Assembly: GCA_963921195.1 (NCBI GenBank)
Contig: OY992537.1
Coordinates: forward strand, 47,683,943 to 47,747,942
DNA length: 64,000 bases
Direction: 5' to 3'
Source: Pegoplata infirma
Lineage: Eukaryota; Arthropoda; Insecta; Diptera; Anthomyiidae
This document shows positions 1 through 11,090 of this stretch, piece by piece (within the stretch, counting starts at the first letter, position 1; each line of letters begins with the position of its first letter). A program made the position numbers and the translations under genes. The notes beneath the pieces were generated by a model, which saw nothing but the letters and a program-made list of their open reading frames with translations, was not told where the DNA came from and did not search any database.

Positions 1-1880
1 ATATTTTTTAAAATTAAGGTCCTACAAAAATATTAAAATTTGCAATGGTGGTTCCAACAACGGAAAAAATTCTGAAAACGTACTTTTTCGAAATTCCGAT
101 TCTAAGGGGGGTAAAAAAACGAGTACTTTGGTGCTTTTTATTTTTTCTGAAAAAAAATCCTATTAATTCGAAAATTGGAATGTAGGATCCTCTAACGGAA
201 AAACATTCCCAAAAAAAGTACTTTCTGGAAATTCGGATTCCTAAGGGTAAAAAGGGGTAAAAAATTGTACTTTGGTACTTTTTATATTTTTTTAAATTAA
301 AGTCCTACAAAAAAAACTAAAATTTGCATTGTTGTTTCCAACAATGAAAAAAATTATGAAAAAGTACTTTTTCGAAATACCGATTCTAAGGGGGGTAAAA
401 AGCGAGCACTTTGGTACTTTTTATTTTTTCTTGAAAAAAATCCTATTAATTTGAAAATTGGAATGTAGGATCCTCCAACGGAAAAACATTCCCCAAAAAA
501 GTACTTTCTGGAAATTCGGACTCCTAAGGGTAAAAAGTGGTAAAAAAATTTACTTTGGTACTTTCTAAATTTTTTGAAATTATGGTCCTACAAAAAAATT
601 TTAAAATGTTAGTTCCAACAACGGGGAAAATTTTGAAAAAGTACTTTTTCGAAATTTCGAAAAATAAAAAAATTTATTTTGGTACTTATTATAATTCTTG
701 AAATTATAGTCCTGGAAACTTTAAATTTGGAATACAGATTTCTAAAAAAGGCAAAGAATTTTTTGTTTTTTAGCGCCTACCGAAGTGTAGATCCTTTAAG
801 GCTGAGTTTTTGGAAAGGTTGATTCTAGGGAATAGGGGTAAAAAAGGTATTTTGGTACTTTTTATATTTCCACAAACCACTGAAGCTAGAGACTTGAAAT
901 TTGGAATATAGATGCACCTCCCGGAATATAGGTCAACTAAGGCTTGGGTTTTGAAAATGTTGATTCTAAGGGGGTAAAATGTGCAAAAACAGGTACGTTA
1001 GTACTTTTTATAGTTCCACAAACCAATGAAGATAGAGATTTGAAATTTGAAATGTAGCTGCATCTCCCGGAATATAGATCCACTAATGCTGGGTTTTTTG
1101 AAATAATGATTCTATGGGGGTAAAACGGGTAAAAAAGGTATTGTGGTACTTTTTATATATACTTAAATAATGGCTTTATTAGCTTTAAATTTGGAATGTA
1201 GCATCCCATGCTTAAATAACGATCATAAAAACTTAAAATTAGGAATGTAAGATCCAACAACAGAAAAAAACTATTTCTAGCAAATATCAAACAATCAATT
1301 TAGCTGCGATTTTGGAAATGTTGATTCTAAGGGGGTAAAAAAAGGTATTTTGATACTTTATATATTTCCACAAACCACTGAAGCAATACACTTGAAATTT
1401 GGAATGTAGGTGGACCTCCTGAAATGTAGATCCAATAAGGCTGGGTTTTTGGAAATGTTGATTTTAAGGGGGTAAAAGGGGTAAAATAGGTACTTTGGTC
1501 CTTTTTTTATTTCCACAAATCACTGAAGCAATACACGTGAAATTTGAGACCTCCTGAAATGTAGATCCAATAAGGCTGCGGATTTGGAAATGTTGTTTCT
1601 AAGGGGGTAAAAGGGGTAAAAAAAAGTACTTTGGTCCTTTTTTTTATTTCCACAAACCACTGAAGATAAACACCTAAAATTTGGAATGTGGGTGCACCTT
1701 CTGAAATGTAAATCCAATGAGGCTGTATTTTTGGAAATGCTGATTCTAAGAGAGTAAAAGGGACAGAAAAGGTACTTTGTATAGCACATTTTATATTTCT
1801 ACAAACAACTGAGGCTATAGACTTGAAATTTGGAATGTAAGTGCACCTCCCGGAATATTTTATATTTTTTTTACTTTGAG
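1..1880 (+). repeat. ~140-bp satellite, block 1
   Basis: Diverged tandem array. The anchor GTACTTTTTCGAAAT / GTACTTTCTGGAAAT recurs at 80, 218, 364, 501 and 641, so the spacing is 137-146 bp. The two anchor variants alternate over the first copies, which gives a dimeric higher-order unit of about 280 bp. From about 800 a related subtype follows, marked by TTGATTCTAAGGGGGTAAAA near 816, 960, 1107, 1320, 1458, 1594 and 1739. Each unit also contains GGTACTTTTTATAT and GGAATGTAGGATCC. The same satellite returns inverted at 45.6-46.6 kb and direct at 49.7-51.0 kb. Open frames inside it change with every indel and are not genes. Confidence 0.85.
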
Positions 1881-1928
1881 CCAACACTCAGGGGATGCCC
1901 CCTACCGATGCAATGCATTGTGTTGGTA

Positions 1929-2084
1929 TTAGGAAAATAGGTTATGAGGAGAAGGAAAGAGGGAGTACTGTTTGTGGACGTTTAATTTGAATTTTTCCAA
2001 ATTGTAGCTGGTTGGGAAGACGTCTGCGGGGAGTTTATTCCACATACGGCTAGTAAATGATAAAGATACATAAATCGTAACAAT
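1929..2084 (-). pseudogene. Non-LTR retrotransposon (LINE) ORF2 C-terminal fragment
   Basis: The minus strand is open for 51 codons and ends at a TAA (1929-1931). It contains FTSRMWNKLPADVFP, then TSYNLEKFKLNVHKQYS. The pattern R-x-WN-x-LP-x-x-VFP...YNL-x-x-FK-x-x-VH is the one I know from the extreme C-terminus of jockey/LOA-like LINE reverse-transcriptase polyproteins. An in-frame TGA (2085-2087) interrupts the frame upstream and no reverse-transcriptase core motif is present, so this is a 5'-truncated remnant. No poly-A tail or target duplication could be set. Confidence 0.7.
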
Positions 2085-2254
2085 TCATAAAGTTCGAATA
2101 GGTTTTTCGAAAATATCGAATGTGTCTTTTGAAATTTTTTTATTTTTTTTTTGTAAATTAGAACATTATTAGAAAAGTTTTAATTTCCTTAAAAAAGAGA
2201 AACTAATTTACAAAAATAGTAGTAGGATCGGATGAGATAACTTTTTTGTTTTTT

Positions 2255-2320
2255 AAATCATTACATTGGTGGAGGGTATTTAAAGATTCGGCACAGACGA
2301 ATATAGTTTTCTTACTTGTT
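2255..2320 (+). mobile_element. Helentron-like terminus (solo)
   Basis: The segment reads GGTGGAGGGTATTTAAAGATTCGGCACAGACGAA...TTACTTGTT. It is the hairpin terminus shared by many copies in this window, here with a broken hairpin loop. The opposite end is missing. Confidence 0.65.
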
Positions 2321-2990
2321 CTAAATTGTTGTTTATGTTAAACTCAATTTTTTCTAATAAATTCTATAAACTGCTGTTAAAGTTTGAATAACAAATCATA
2401 AAAAAAAAATCTTGTTTATTTTTCACATTGAATATTCATAAATTTATCAAACACAAATATTAAATTGTCACAAAAAAATAACAAAACTACAATATTTATT
2501 GCACGGACTAAAAACTCAAACACTGAATATCTGAATATATGGTGACCTTATTTTTATAATAATATTTCAATCTATGTATGTATGTAAAATTTTTTGCATA
2601 CGTTTTCCTGTTATTCATATAGATAACATGAATTTATATCGAATTTCAATAACACACAAAAAAGAATATGTATTGGCATTAAAACGATTCCATCATAAAA
2701 TATGGTATGTAAAAATATTTGCTTTGTACTTGACCTTTCTGATGATCACAATGCATGTAAACAAGTAAATTTATGTAGACAAATACATAATTTTTTTAGC
2801 ATATGTATAAACTTACATAATATTAACATTTATTAAATCTGTATGCATTTTTAATTAACCTTTTTAACGAATACGGAAATATTTTTTGACATTTTATTTA
2901 GTGTTTAATAATCTTTTTTAAACTATAAAATTAAAAAAAAGTGGATTTGGTCAGTTTGCCTTCGGAAGAGCTCATATAGCATGACAATTT
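2321..2990. other. AT-rich, no feature recognised
   Basis: Low-complexity AT-rich sequence. A 64-codon open frame near 2574-2768 shows no motif and no coding character. Confidence 0.5.
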
Positions 2991-2999
2991 AAAAAAAAC

Positions 3000-3140
3000 T
3001 TGATGCGACTGGGACGCGACCATACGCAGTTAATTGCAATTGTTCTAGTAATCACAAATCTGGTCCCCAAACGTTTCCATCACATCAGGTTTTTAAGAAA
3101 ATTTAGGTCAATGTTCAAAAGAATCGCCATTTGGAGAGTT
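3000..3140 (-). repeat. Dispersed repeat P, copy 1
   Basis: Reverse-oriented copy of a repeat whose forward form reads ...AACTTTGACCTCAATTTTCT...ACCTGATGTGATGGAAA...GGAAACCAGATT. Other copies lie at 5480-5600, 17636-17730, 17960-18066, 62720-62800 and 62890-62975. Function unknown; probably the interior of a dispersed transposon. Confidence 0.55.
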
Positions 3141-3299
3141 TTTGACAACTCATAGCGGATAAACTCGATGCGAAAACGACTTCAAAATCTTAAAGCTGAA
3201 TTCACAATGACGCCACCTCAGTTTGACTATATAAGCTAACAATTAACGAAAAAGAAAACAAAAATTACGTTTTTCATTTTCTTAAAACCGAAAATTTCA

Positions 3300-3446
3300 A
3301 TAACTTGGGTTTGTTACTTGGAAAATAATTCACCTCGTGCTGAATAAAACCGTTTTTCACCAGCTGGTGAATAAAAAGTAACATAATTATTTTTCAACAA
3401 AAAAAAAAAAAATTTTTTTTCATCAATTTTTCTTTTTTCATCAAAT
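3300..3446 (+). repeat. Composite repeat Q, left part, with CACCAGCTGGTG palindrome
   Basis: A perfect 12-bp palindrome CACCAGCTGGTG (3358-3369) precedes the start of a (TTTTTTCATCAAA)n array. The same palindrome and flanks recur at 61127-61138, again just upstream of a CATCAA array. This identifies one dispersed family, called Q here. The array is interrupted at 3447 by a Helentron-like insertion and resumes at 4265. Confidence 0.6.
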
Positions 3447-4264
3447 ATTTTTATACCCTCCAACTACAGTATGGGGGTATACTCACTTTGTCATTCCGTG
3501 TGTAACGCATCGAAATATCGGTCGGGGACCCCATAAAGTATATATATTATTGATCAGTGATTGATTCTAAGACATTCTAGCGATGTCCGTCCGTCCGTCC
3601 GTCCGTCCGTCCGTCCGTCCGTCCGTCCGTCCGTCCGTCCGTCCGTCCGTCTGTCCGTCCGTCTGTCCGTCCGTCTGTCCGTCCGTCTGTCCGTCCGTCT
3701 GTCCGTCTGTCCGTCCGTCCGTCTGTAGTTAACACGATGCAGTCCAAAATAAAAGAGCTAGACCACTGAAGTTTGGCATAAATATGGCTAATGGTCCTAG
3801 GCAGGTTACGTTCGGAAATGGGCTAAATCGGACCAGGGGGAAAAAAGTTCCCCCTTGAAGAACTAAGCCAACCTCTTAAAAATGCTAATTTTTTTTAACG
3901 TTTTTTGTATTTTTGTGAACTAAATGAGACATTTTTATGTTCGTAAAAGTTTTTAGTCCTGCGCTTGGACCCAGGGGATTAAAAAATGTAGCCTTTTTTC
4001 CCCGCCCCTCTTTTAAGGGCGTGGATAAAAAAATAATTTAAATAATTATAAAACTATAATACTTTAGTGAACAAAGCAGAAAAAATTAACTTGTAAACAT
4101 ATACCGTGAGGCCAAGGAGTCACCCCAGTTTACCGACCCCTCCCCCTACCTTGCCCCCCCCCTTAAACCAACGCCCCTGCCAAATTTGTTTTTTTTTTTA
4201 ATTTTTTTACTTGTTGGAGGATATAATAGATTCGGCACAGCCGAATTTAACACTCTCACTTGTT
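3447..4264 (+). mobile_element. Helentron/DINE-1-like element, complete copy (HEL-0)
   Basis: The element begins TTATACCCTCCAACTAC. Next come CATTCCGTGTGTAACGC, ATATCGGTCGGGGACCCC and TATATATTATTGATCAGTG, then a long GTCC microsatellite. A conserved interior follows (GGTCCTAGGCAGGTTACG, GTCCTGCGCTTGGACCCA, CCGCCCCTC). It ends with the hairpin terminus GATTCGGCACAGCCGAA...CTCACTTGTT. It has no TIRs. This is the architecture of non-autonomous Helentrons: a subterminal ATACCC/GGGTAT repeat, a central tandem array and a hairpin near one end. Both flanks are (CATCAA)n array, so it inserted into repeat Q. HEL-3 and HEL-4 are its closest relatives in the window. Confidence 0.75.
3586..3731 (+). repeat. 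(GTCC)n / (GTCTGTCC)n microsatellite
   Basis: Almost uninterrupted GTCC tetramers pass into GTCTGTCC octamers. It is the longest such tract in the window and belongs to the Helentron-like element. Shorter equivalents lie near 29655 and 47170-47222. Confidence 0.9.
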
Positions 4265-4700
4265 TTTTCATCATTTCTTTTTTTTTTTCATCAAACTTTT
4301 TTTTTCATCAAATATTTTTTTTTTTTTCATAAATTATTTTTTTTGTTCATCAAACTTTTTTTTTTTCATCATTTTTTTGTATCAAATTTTTTTATCAAAT
4401 TTTTTTTTTCATAAATTTTTTTTTTTCATCAAATTTTTTTTTCATCAAATTTTTTCTTTTCATCAAAATTTTTTTTTTTTTTGATTAATTTTTTTTTCAT
4501 CAATTTTTTTTTTCCATCAAAACTTTTTTTTCATCAAAATTTTTTTTTCATAAATTTTTTTGTTTTTTCATAAAATTTTTTTTTTATAAATTTTTTTATC
4601 AAATTTTTTATTATCAATTTTTTTCTCGCCAAAAATTTTTTTTTTCATATTTTTTTCATCAATTTTTTTTTACATCTTTTCATCAAAAAAATTCATCAAA
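4265..4700 (+). repeat. (TTTTTTCATCAAA)n minisatellite, array 1
   Basis: Degenerate T-runs separated by CATCAAA/CATAAA. Translation gives poly-Phe/Lys frames (4211-4484), which are artefacts of the repeat. The array continues the one at 3395-3446 after removal of the inserted Helentron-like element. Confidence 0.85.
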
Positions 4701-5180
4701 ATTTTTTTTCACCAAAAATTTTGGGTTCATTAAATTTTTTTTTTCACATAATTTTGTTTTTCGTGAAAAAAAATATTTTTTTTACCAAAACTACTTTTTT
4801 ACCAAGTCTAAGCCTTTCGCATAAAAAATTTCCATTTGTTTATCCAATGTTCATAAAACAAGTGAGACTGGTATATTCTTTGATGCCAAATCTTTTATAC
4901 ACTCCAAAATGGTAAAAACACTTTTTTGCACTTATTTTTGCACTCACTTACGGAATGTACAGCTCTTTTGGTTTTTTAATGGGGTCCTAGACTGATATTT
5001 CAATTCGTTTTGCATGGAATAGCAAATTAATATAACATTATTTTTTCTAAAAAAAACTTTGCTTTGGCAAGTACACCCAAATCTTCCGCAAAACATTATC
5101 ATGATTTAATGTTTTGGGCAAGAGTACACAATTCGCAGGCATTTGTAAATAATAGTTTTGATCACGTGATCAATTATTTT
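4701..5180 (+). repeat. Composite repeat Q, right part
   Basis: This contains CAAAACTACTTTTTTACC, a decayed Helentron-like hairpin end (4859-4915), GGGGTCCTAGACTGATATTT and GGCAAGTACACCCAAATC...GGGCAAGAGTACACAA. The same order, with variations, occurs inverted at 35640-36060 and at 59960-60270. Parts also occur at 18240-18380, 31680-31820 and 61690-61740. Confidence 0.6.
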
Positions 5181-5279
5181 AATTTATTCTTTTTTATTTA
5201 TTTACAACTCATTTTTAATAAATTCAACCTAACCGAGAACTGGTAACAATGACCGTCGTCTCGTTGTAGCGAAAAAAAC

Positions 5280-5359
5280 AAGGGTACTGGTGGGAATCGA
5301 ACCCAATACCCCCACGATCAAAGGCTAGCACGCTACCAACTAACCTACGTAGCCCCCTT
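5280..5359 (-). other. tRNA-like sequence
   Basis: On the minus strand the A-box-like GTAGGTTAGTTGGTAGCG and the B-box GGGTTCGATTCCC are correctly spaced. The ends can form an acceptor-like stem (AAGGGGGCT with AGTACCCTT, two mismatches). The anticodon arm is poor, so this looks like a tRNA-derived module of a repeat rather than a working tRNA gene. Confidence 0.5.
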
Positions 5360-5479
5360 GATACTCCGACATTGTGCCGAAGCCTTAAAGAGTAATGTTC
5401 TAGCTTTTTCTTCGACTTATTTATTAGTCGCCAACACATCAGGTTCATCCGCTATTAGTTGCCAAAAATATCAAAAACT

Positions 5480-5600
5480 TCGATTTTTTCAACTTTGATC
5501 TCAATTTTCTGAAAAACCTGATGCAAAGGAAAAGGTTGGAAACCAGATTTTTTGACCAGCAGAACAATTATAATGATGTTTAGTAGTGTTTTTTCCTAAT
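5480..5600 (+). repeat. Dispersed repeat P, copy 2
   Basis: It contains AACTTTGATCTCAATTTTCT, AACCTGATGCAAAGG and GGAAACCAGATTTTTTGACC, matching the other P copies. Confidence 0.55.
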
Positions 5601-6470
5601 TTTAAATCATACTTAATTATTTTTTTTTTCTTGCGAAGTTCTTAAACTGTCATTTTCTTACAAAATATATAAATATACAAAACATAAACATATTGTAAAT
5701 GTTGCAACTGACACCCATAAAAATAGAAAATCTTGCCCAAAATGGCAGGCACATTGACCTAGAAAAACAATGTTTTCAACCACAAAAAAAACGAAAAAAA
5801 AAAAAATAGAAAACAAACAAACCACAACACTAACAAGATTACATAAACTTTCTAATAGGTAAATGTCAGTTACAGAATTTTAAAACATGAAAATACATAT
5901 TTACACAAGTTTTTGTTGTGTTGGCTCATTAAAAAACAAACAATATAGTTACGACCAAAAATTTTGTTAAACATGTATCAAATTAGATTTTCATTTTTGT
6001 TGCACTTTTTTCATGTTGAAACTTTTTTTTTTTTTTACTTTTTTGAACTTTCATATTTTCAATTTGATAGTGAAACAGGGTTTCTGATACAGTTTAAAAT
6101 TTTCAGATGCACGTTTTTTATTTAGTTTTTTTCAAAAAAATTGATTTTAACATATTGTGCTCGATTCTCGAATACGACTTCACCATTCACCCAATTTTTA
6201 AAAATTTGATATTCTTTTGAATTTTAAGATTTTAAAATTTTTTTCTTGTAACAATTGAAGATCTAGTTAATATCTTTAATAATTACAAGAAGAATTAAAA
6301 TCTTAAAACTCGAAAGACTATCAATTTTTTAAAAATCAGGTGAATGGTGAAATCGTATTCCAGAATCGAGCACATTATTTTAAATTTAGAAAATGTTAAA
6401 ATTTAAATTAATAGATACATTAACGTAGTTTATATATTTTATGAAAAATTGTATGTATAATATAAAGTAT
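5601..6470. other. AT-rich, one imperfect palindrome
   Basis: Mostly featureless. Around 6160-6370 the sequence TGTGCTCGATTCTCGAATACGACTTCACCATTCACC is mirrored by GGTGAATGGTGAAATCGTATTCCAGAATCGAGCACA, leaving a loop of about 150 bp. This is an imperfect foldback of about 215 bp without a clear target duplication. Confidence 0.5.
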
Positions 6471-6479
6471 AATAATTTT

Positions 6480-7232
6480 CCATTCAACATTTTAGGTTAT
6501 TGATAACAGTAAAATCTCCAATAGAATTTTTTTAGTTATCGGTGCATCGATAACAGTATAATTTTCTATAGTAAACCTTTAGTTGTAGTTTTCCTTGGAA
6601 TATTATGAAGTTATCGATGCATCGAGAACGGTATAATTTTCAATAAAATGTTTAAGTTATCAATATGTCAATAACAGTATAATTTTCTAAAGGAAATATT
6701 AAGTTATCAATATATCGATAACAGTATAATTTTCTATACAAAAATTTTCTGTTATTGATAAATCGATAACAGTATAGTTTTCTATAGGATATTTTCAGTT
6801 ATCGATACATCAATAACAGTATAATTTTCCATAGAAATTTTTCATAAAAAAAATAATTTATCGATACATCGATAACAGTAAGCTACCTATGTATCAAAAA
6901 CAGAATAATTTTCTATAAAAATTTTAAGTTATCGATACATCGAATACAGCATTACCTTCTATAGAAAATTTTCAGTTATCAATATATCGATAATAGTATA
7001 ATTTTCTCTAGAAATGTTTTAATTTATCGATACATCGACCACGATTCATTAAAAACAGTATCAATATATCGATACTAGCATAATTTTTTTTTCTTACTTT
7101 CTTACTTCGATAACACTATAATTTTCTATAGAAAATTTAGGTTATCGATATATCGATAACATCAAGCTATTGATGTATCAATAACAGGATAATTTTCTAT
7201 AAAAATTTTAAGTTATTGATACAGCGATAACA
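6480..7232 (+). repeat. ~47-bp satellite rich in TATCGATA
   Basis: Tandem units of ATCGATAACAGTATAATTTTCTATAG...TTTAAGTT recur with spacing of about 47 bp (for example 6672, 6719, 6767, 6814). Many units carry the palindromes ATCGAT or TATCGATA. Element E interrupts the array at 7233, and it continues from 7974 to about 8060. Confidence 0.8.
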
Positions 7233-7971
7233 CCCAGCAAAATTTTCGGTTGCAAAGAACCGATTGTGGAACAACTTATACTTCCCTAGAACCTGTTCTA
7301 ATTCTTGTGCAACACAGATTCTTTTTACAAAGGGATTGTCCCAAAAGCAACAGGTGTTTGTAAGCAAAATTGGAACACATTTTTGTTCTTCGGAATCGGT
7401 TCTAGAAGTAAAATTTAGAACAGAAATGAGAATTAAAGAAATATTTTGAATTGCATTAATTTATTAAAAAAGATAAAGATAATCCTATATGACATCGTAT
7501 ATTAATTTTTTTTAAACACATACATCCTTTTTCGCTTCCAAAATTGCATTTTGGGCCTTGCAATAAAGATACACCAGAACATGGATTTTCTGCAAACAAA
7601 AATGAAAAACATTATTTTATTAGTATTTGCCCCGACCCAGACAATCAAAATTTAATTTACTTACCTTCGTATCAACAATTTTCACGATTATAACCTGACA
7701 TTTTCATAGAATTTCGTGTTTTTTCTTGGTGAACACAAAAAAAAATATATTTATAAAAATATATATATTTAAAAATATATTTTTTTGACACATAATTTTT
7801 TTTTAATTCCTGAGAACCAAAATGTTATGAAATTTAGATTGCATAGAACAAGCTTCACAATAATATTCACTTAACTTGTTCTGAATAATTAAAGTGCAAT
7901 AGTGTTTGATTACCGAAGAACCTGTTCTAGAACAAGTGTTATCGGAATCGGTTCTGAAAAATTTTCCTGGG
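7233..7971. mobile_element. Element E: CCCAGC MITE, 2-bp TSD (CA)
   Basis: The ends are CCCAGCAAAATTTTC and, reverse-complemented, CCCAGGAAAATTTTTC. The flanks are CA (7231-7232) and CA (7972-7973). Removing the element and one CA restores GATAACAGTATTACTTTC, which matches the neighbouring 47-bp satellite units, so the empty site is directly supported. Inside both ends are further inverted motifs (AGAACCGATT, CCTGTTCTA). There is no coding sequence. Confidence 0.8.
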
Positions 7972-8073
7972 CAGTATTACTTTCTATAGAAAACTTTCAG
8001 TTATCAATATATCGATAACAGTATAATTTTCTATAGAAATGTTTTATAGAAAATTTTAATTTAAGTAACAGTA

Positions 8074-9100
8074 CACTAAAAAAAAAGTGAACTAAAATCT
8101 TGGAAAATTAACCAAATTTTTAGAAAAAGAAATGATTTGGCTCCAAAGATTCTTTTTCTTGGTTTTAGTTTATAATTTCCCCAAAAATAAGGAAAACAAA
8201 TTTACTTAATTTTAAGCCAATTTTAACAATAAAATGGGAAAAATTATATTACACTTTAGTTCATTCACATTTAAGAACTAGATTGGGTCTAGCCCCTGTT
8301 AGCTCGAGACCCCGTTGGGTCCTTTAAGGATCCCCATAAATTTTGACCCAAAAATTGTGTCCGTTTCGCTCTACCTTGCTTAGTTTTTGAGATACGGTAA
8401 AAAGGGGCCTTGAGAATCTTAAAAACTGGATAACTCAAAAACTATTAATCGGAGAGCTTTCGGGTATTTCGCGGAAGTATTCTACGAGTCATGGGCTACA
8501 AAAACGCCGTTAGACTTTTTCTCGTGTTGGCAGTATTTACCGAGATATGGGTATATATAAAATCTCGGGAATTTCAAATTTTAGATTCGAAATTAGGGTC
8601 TTGAGACCCCGACAGATATGCAGATCTAGGCTGTTCCATAATTTTCTTTGTTGTCTTTCTTTTGAAAATTTCATCAGTTTCGCTCTTACTCGCTTAGTTT
8701 TCGAGATATCGCCATTTTCAATTTTTAACTAAATTCTATATTAAATTTTCAGAAGTTATTAACTAAATTCAAAGAAGAACACTTCCTCAATTCAAAGAGA
8801 GAAATACGATGATCTTTTTTTTAGTAAATTTTAACTAAAATTGAACTAAATTGTTTTTTAAGAAATATGTCTTAAAAATAACGATTCTTTCTTTGGTAGT
8901 AAGATTTTTTTTCCTAATATTAAAAAATTCCATTTAAAGAAAACTATGAACTGATTATAAGTAAATGAACTAAACTTTTTTCCTCATATTTAAGAAAATT
9001 TCTCATTTTTTAGTTAAATTTAACTAAATTTTAGGAAAATTCATGATAAATTTTCAAAGACGTTTTTTCCTTAATTTTAGTTATGTCATTTTTTTCAGTG
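8074..9100. mobile_element. Element R: CACT...AGTG MITE with TA TSD
   Basis: It starts CACTAAAAAAAAAGTGAAC and ends, reverse-complemented, CACTGAAAAAAATGACATAAC. TA lies on both sides (8072-8073, 9101-9102). The interior holds repeats of the type TTTCGCTCT(T)AC...TTAGTTTTCGAGATA (about 8370 and 8680). This fits non-autonomous Tc1/mariner-type elements. No transposase remnant is seen. Confidence 0.7.
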
Positions 9101-9103
9101 TAC

Positions 9104-9698
9104 TAACAAGGGAAGTAACTCAACCCTTATGAACCGATTTGCCTGAAACTTAAAATATAAATATTAAAGAGACGATTTTAAGGTTGGGGTGTCTCGGTTT
9201 ATCGGACATATCGGTGTTTAAAAATTTCGTTGTCCCCTTATGAAACCATGTGGACCTTCGGGAAAATTTTGATAGCTTCCGAACTAACAGGAATATCGTC
9301 TAGGGCAAAAATACGGGTCGACTTAAATTTAATAAAGATTATTTCTTATTCATATGGATATCGTAGGTATATGTCTTCACATAAATACCCCTCAAAATTT
9401 ATACATTTTCCTGAAAAAAATATTTAAAGAAGCCGAATCATTACAAGGTTATGCCACCACTGGATAGGCATTAAAAAAACCTTTCTTTTCATATGAAAAC
9501 ATCATACAGTTTCTTAAAAAGAAATGGCTGAAAAATCCAAAAAACGATTTTTTCGCCGTTTTTTACCCATGTTTTGAACCCCCAAATCCACGATATGGTC
9601 GATAAGCCGAGACACCCCAACCTTAGAATTGTCTCTTTTATATACATTTTAAGTTTCAGGCAAAACGATTCATAAGGGTTGAGATACTTCCCTTGTTA
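9104..9698. mobile_element. Foldback element S, copy 1
   Basis: Long inverted ends read TAACAAGGGAAGTAACTC...AACCCTTATGAACCG...AGGTTGGGGTGTCTCGG. The right arm mirrors about the first 110 bp with few changes. A second copy (S2) lies at 27046-28392. The target duplication is not clear. Confidence 0.7.
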
Positions 9699-9779
9699 GA
9701 CGTAAAATGTTAAAATATATGAAACTTCTTATGAGGTTTCAAAAATGATTTCACTAATATTTAGAATTCTCCTTCAGGG

Positions 9780-10047
9780 TGAGTTAGGATACGTTTCAAT
9801 GACCGCACCCATTTTAAAGATCACTTTGGGTCAAAAGACGTACAATTTAAAAACCTCCTAAACCGATTTCAAATTATTTTGAGAAATGTCCTTTTTGTAA
9901 ATTCCGATTTTAATGGAGCAAATACTTAGGTGCAATGTAGCCTGAAATATTGGTCATAGAAACTTGAAACTTCAAATGTGGCATCCTTCAGCCCAAAAAC
10001 TCATTCTAAAAAAGTATCTTCCGGAAATTTAGATTTTAATGGTAAAT
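9780..10047 (+). repeat. Degenerate 140-bp-type satellite, split by elements K and M
   Basis: ATAGAAACTTGAAACTTC, GGCATCCTTC and AAAAGTATCTTCCGGAAATT resemble the satellite of 1-1880. The block continues at 12035-12147 (GTACTTTTACTATCCCC...) and 14234-14290 (GTACTTTTTATATC) once the two insertions are removed. Confidence 0.6.
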
Positions 10048-10673
10048 TATTGTACTGTAGAGTGACTCAAAAAAAAGTTGATGATGTACCCCCCTCAAAA
10101 TTAACTTTGACATGTTTTATGAAGATTCCCAAAATATTTGGGCTCTAGCGATAATCTCCCGTGAGCTAAACCGCGTCAAAAAAGGGTCCAAAAATGGTAT
10201 TTTTCATGAATATAAAATCCAGTAAATTTTTTTTTGTCCAATGAATGACCAAATATAATAGATATTTAGGAATTCTTTGATTCTGCATTAAAACATTTCG
10301 AAAATCTAACCACAGACTCGAGACAACGAGATGTTTATGTCAGTTTTTTGATGCTTTTCAATTCGATTTTACTGAAAACTTAAATAACTTTGGTATTTTT
10401 TGTCCGATTTTCACTTATAATACATCGTTAGAAAGGTGTTGACCACCGCTTGGGATTTTAGTCAAAAATTAACCCTTAACTGTATTGTCTTACTTTTTTA
10501 TAACATTTACTTCGACATCATTAAAAAAATATTTTATAACCACAAAAAGCATATCTTTGTGCAGGAAACACGTTTAATTAATATATTTGGCCACAATTAA
10601 TTTAACCCATGCATGACCAAAATATTTTGGCAAAAATTTTTAAAAAAGTTTTTGCGGGAATTATTGAAAGCTA

Positions 10674-10912
10674 CACAGAGAAAAATAAATTTCCAACTGA
10701 ATTTTTCAGTTGTATCAACACAAAATTCAGTTGCTCCTACTACATTTCGATGTGGCAAACACATTTTGTAGTTGTTTCAATCAAAAGACTGTTGTATTAA
10801 CAATATTTAGTTGTAACTGTCGATATTCAGTTGTTACAACCTAAATACAAATGCATCAATCGAATTTTCGTTGCAAAAACTGATTTTCAGTTGGAAATTT
10901 GTTTTCTGTGTG
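10674..10912. mobile_element. Element L: small MITE nested in K, TA TSD
   Basis: The ends are CACAGAGAAAAATAAATTTCC and, reverse-complemented, CACACAGAAAACAAATTTCC, with TA on both sides (10672-10673, 10913-10914). The opposite arm of K supplies the empty site: GAAAGCTAGTTGTAATACTT on its reverse strand against GAAAGCTA[L]TAGTAGAAATACTT. The interior is a palindrome-rich series of CAACTG/CAGTTG. Confidence 0.8.
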
Positions 10913-11090
10913 TAGTAGAAATACTTAAAAAAAATTAAATAAAAAAGGTTTTTGCGTTTTTTGCACGAATATATGCGATTAAGACCAAAATTTGTTTATA
11001 TTTTATTTTTAAAATTAATTTGCACATACAAATTTCGAAAAAAAAATTTGACCGGGAAAGTGTTATTTGATATTAATAAGCACGTCTAGA

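Noticed and set aside
1507..1887. 126-codon minus-strand frame
   Set aside because: It lies wholly in the 140-bp satellite; residues repeat with the satellite period.
3586..3731. GTCC tract as a regulatory element
   Set aside because: It is a standard microsatellite of the Helentron-like family, and length is the only unusual property.
4211..4484. Phe-rich open frames (also 31324-31632, 60210-60639, 61252-61449)
   Set aside because: They are translations of T-rich CATCAA arrays. Length and phase follow the array, and there is no start context or domain.
5224..5448. 74-codon minus-strand frame
   Set aside because: It passes through the tRNA-like sequence; no protein family fits.
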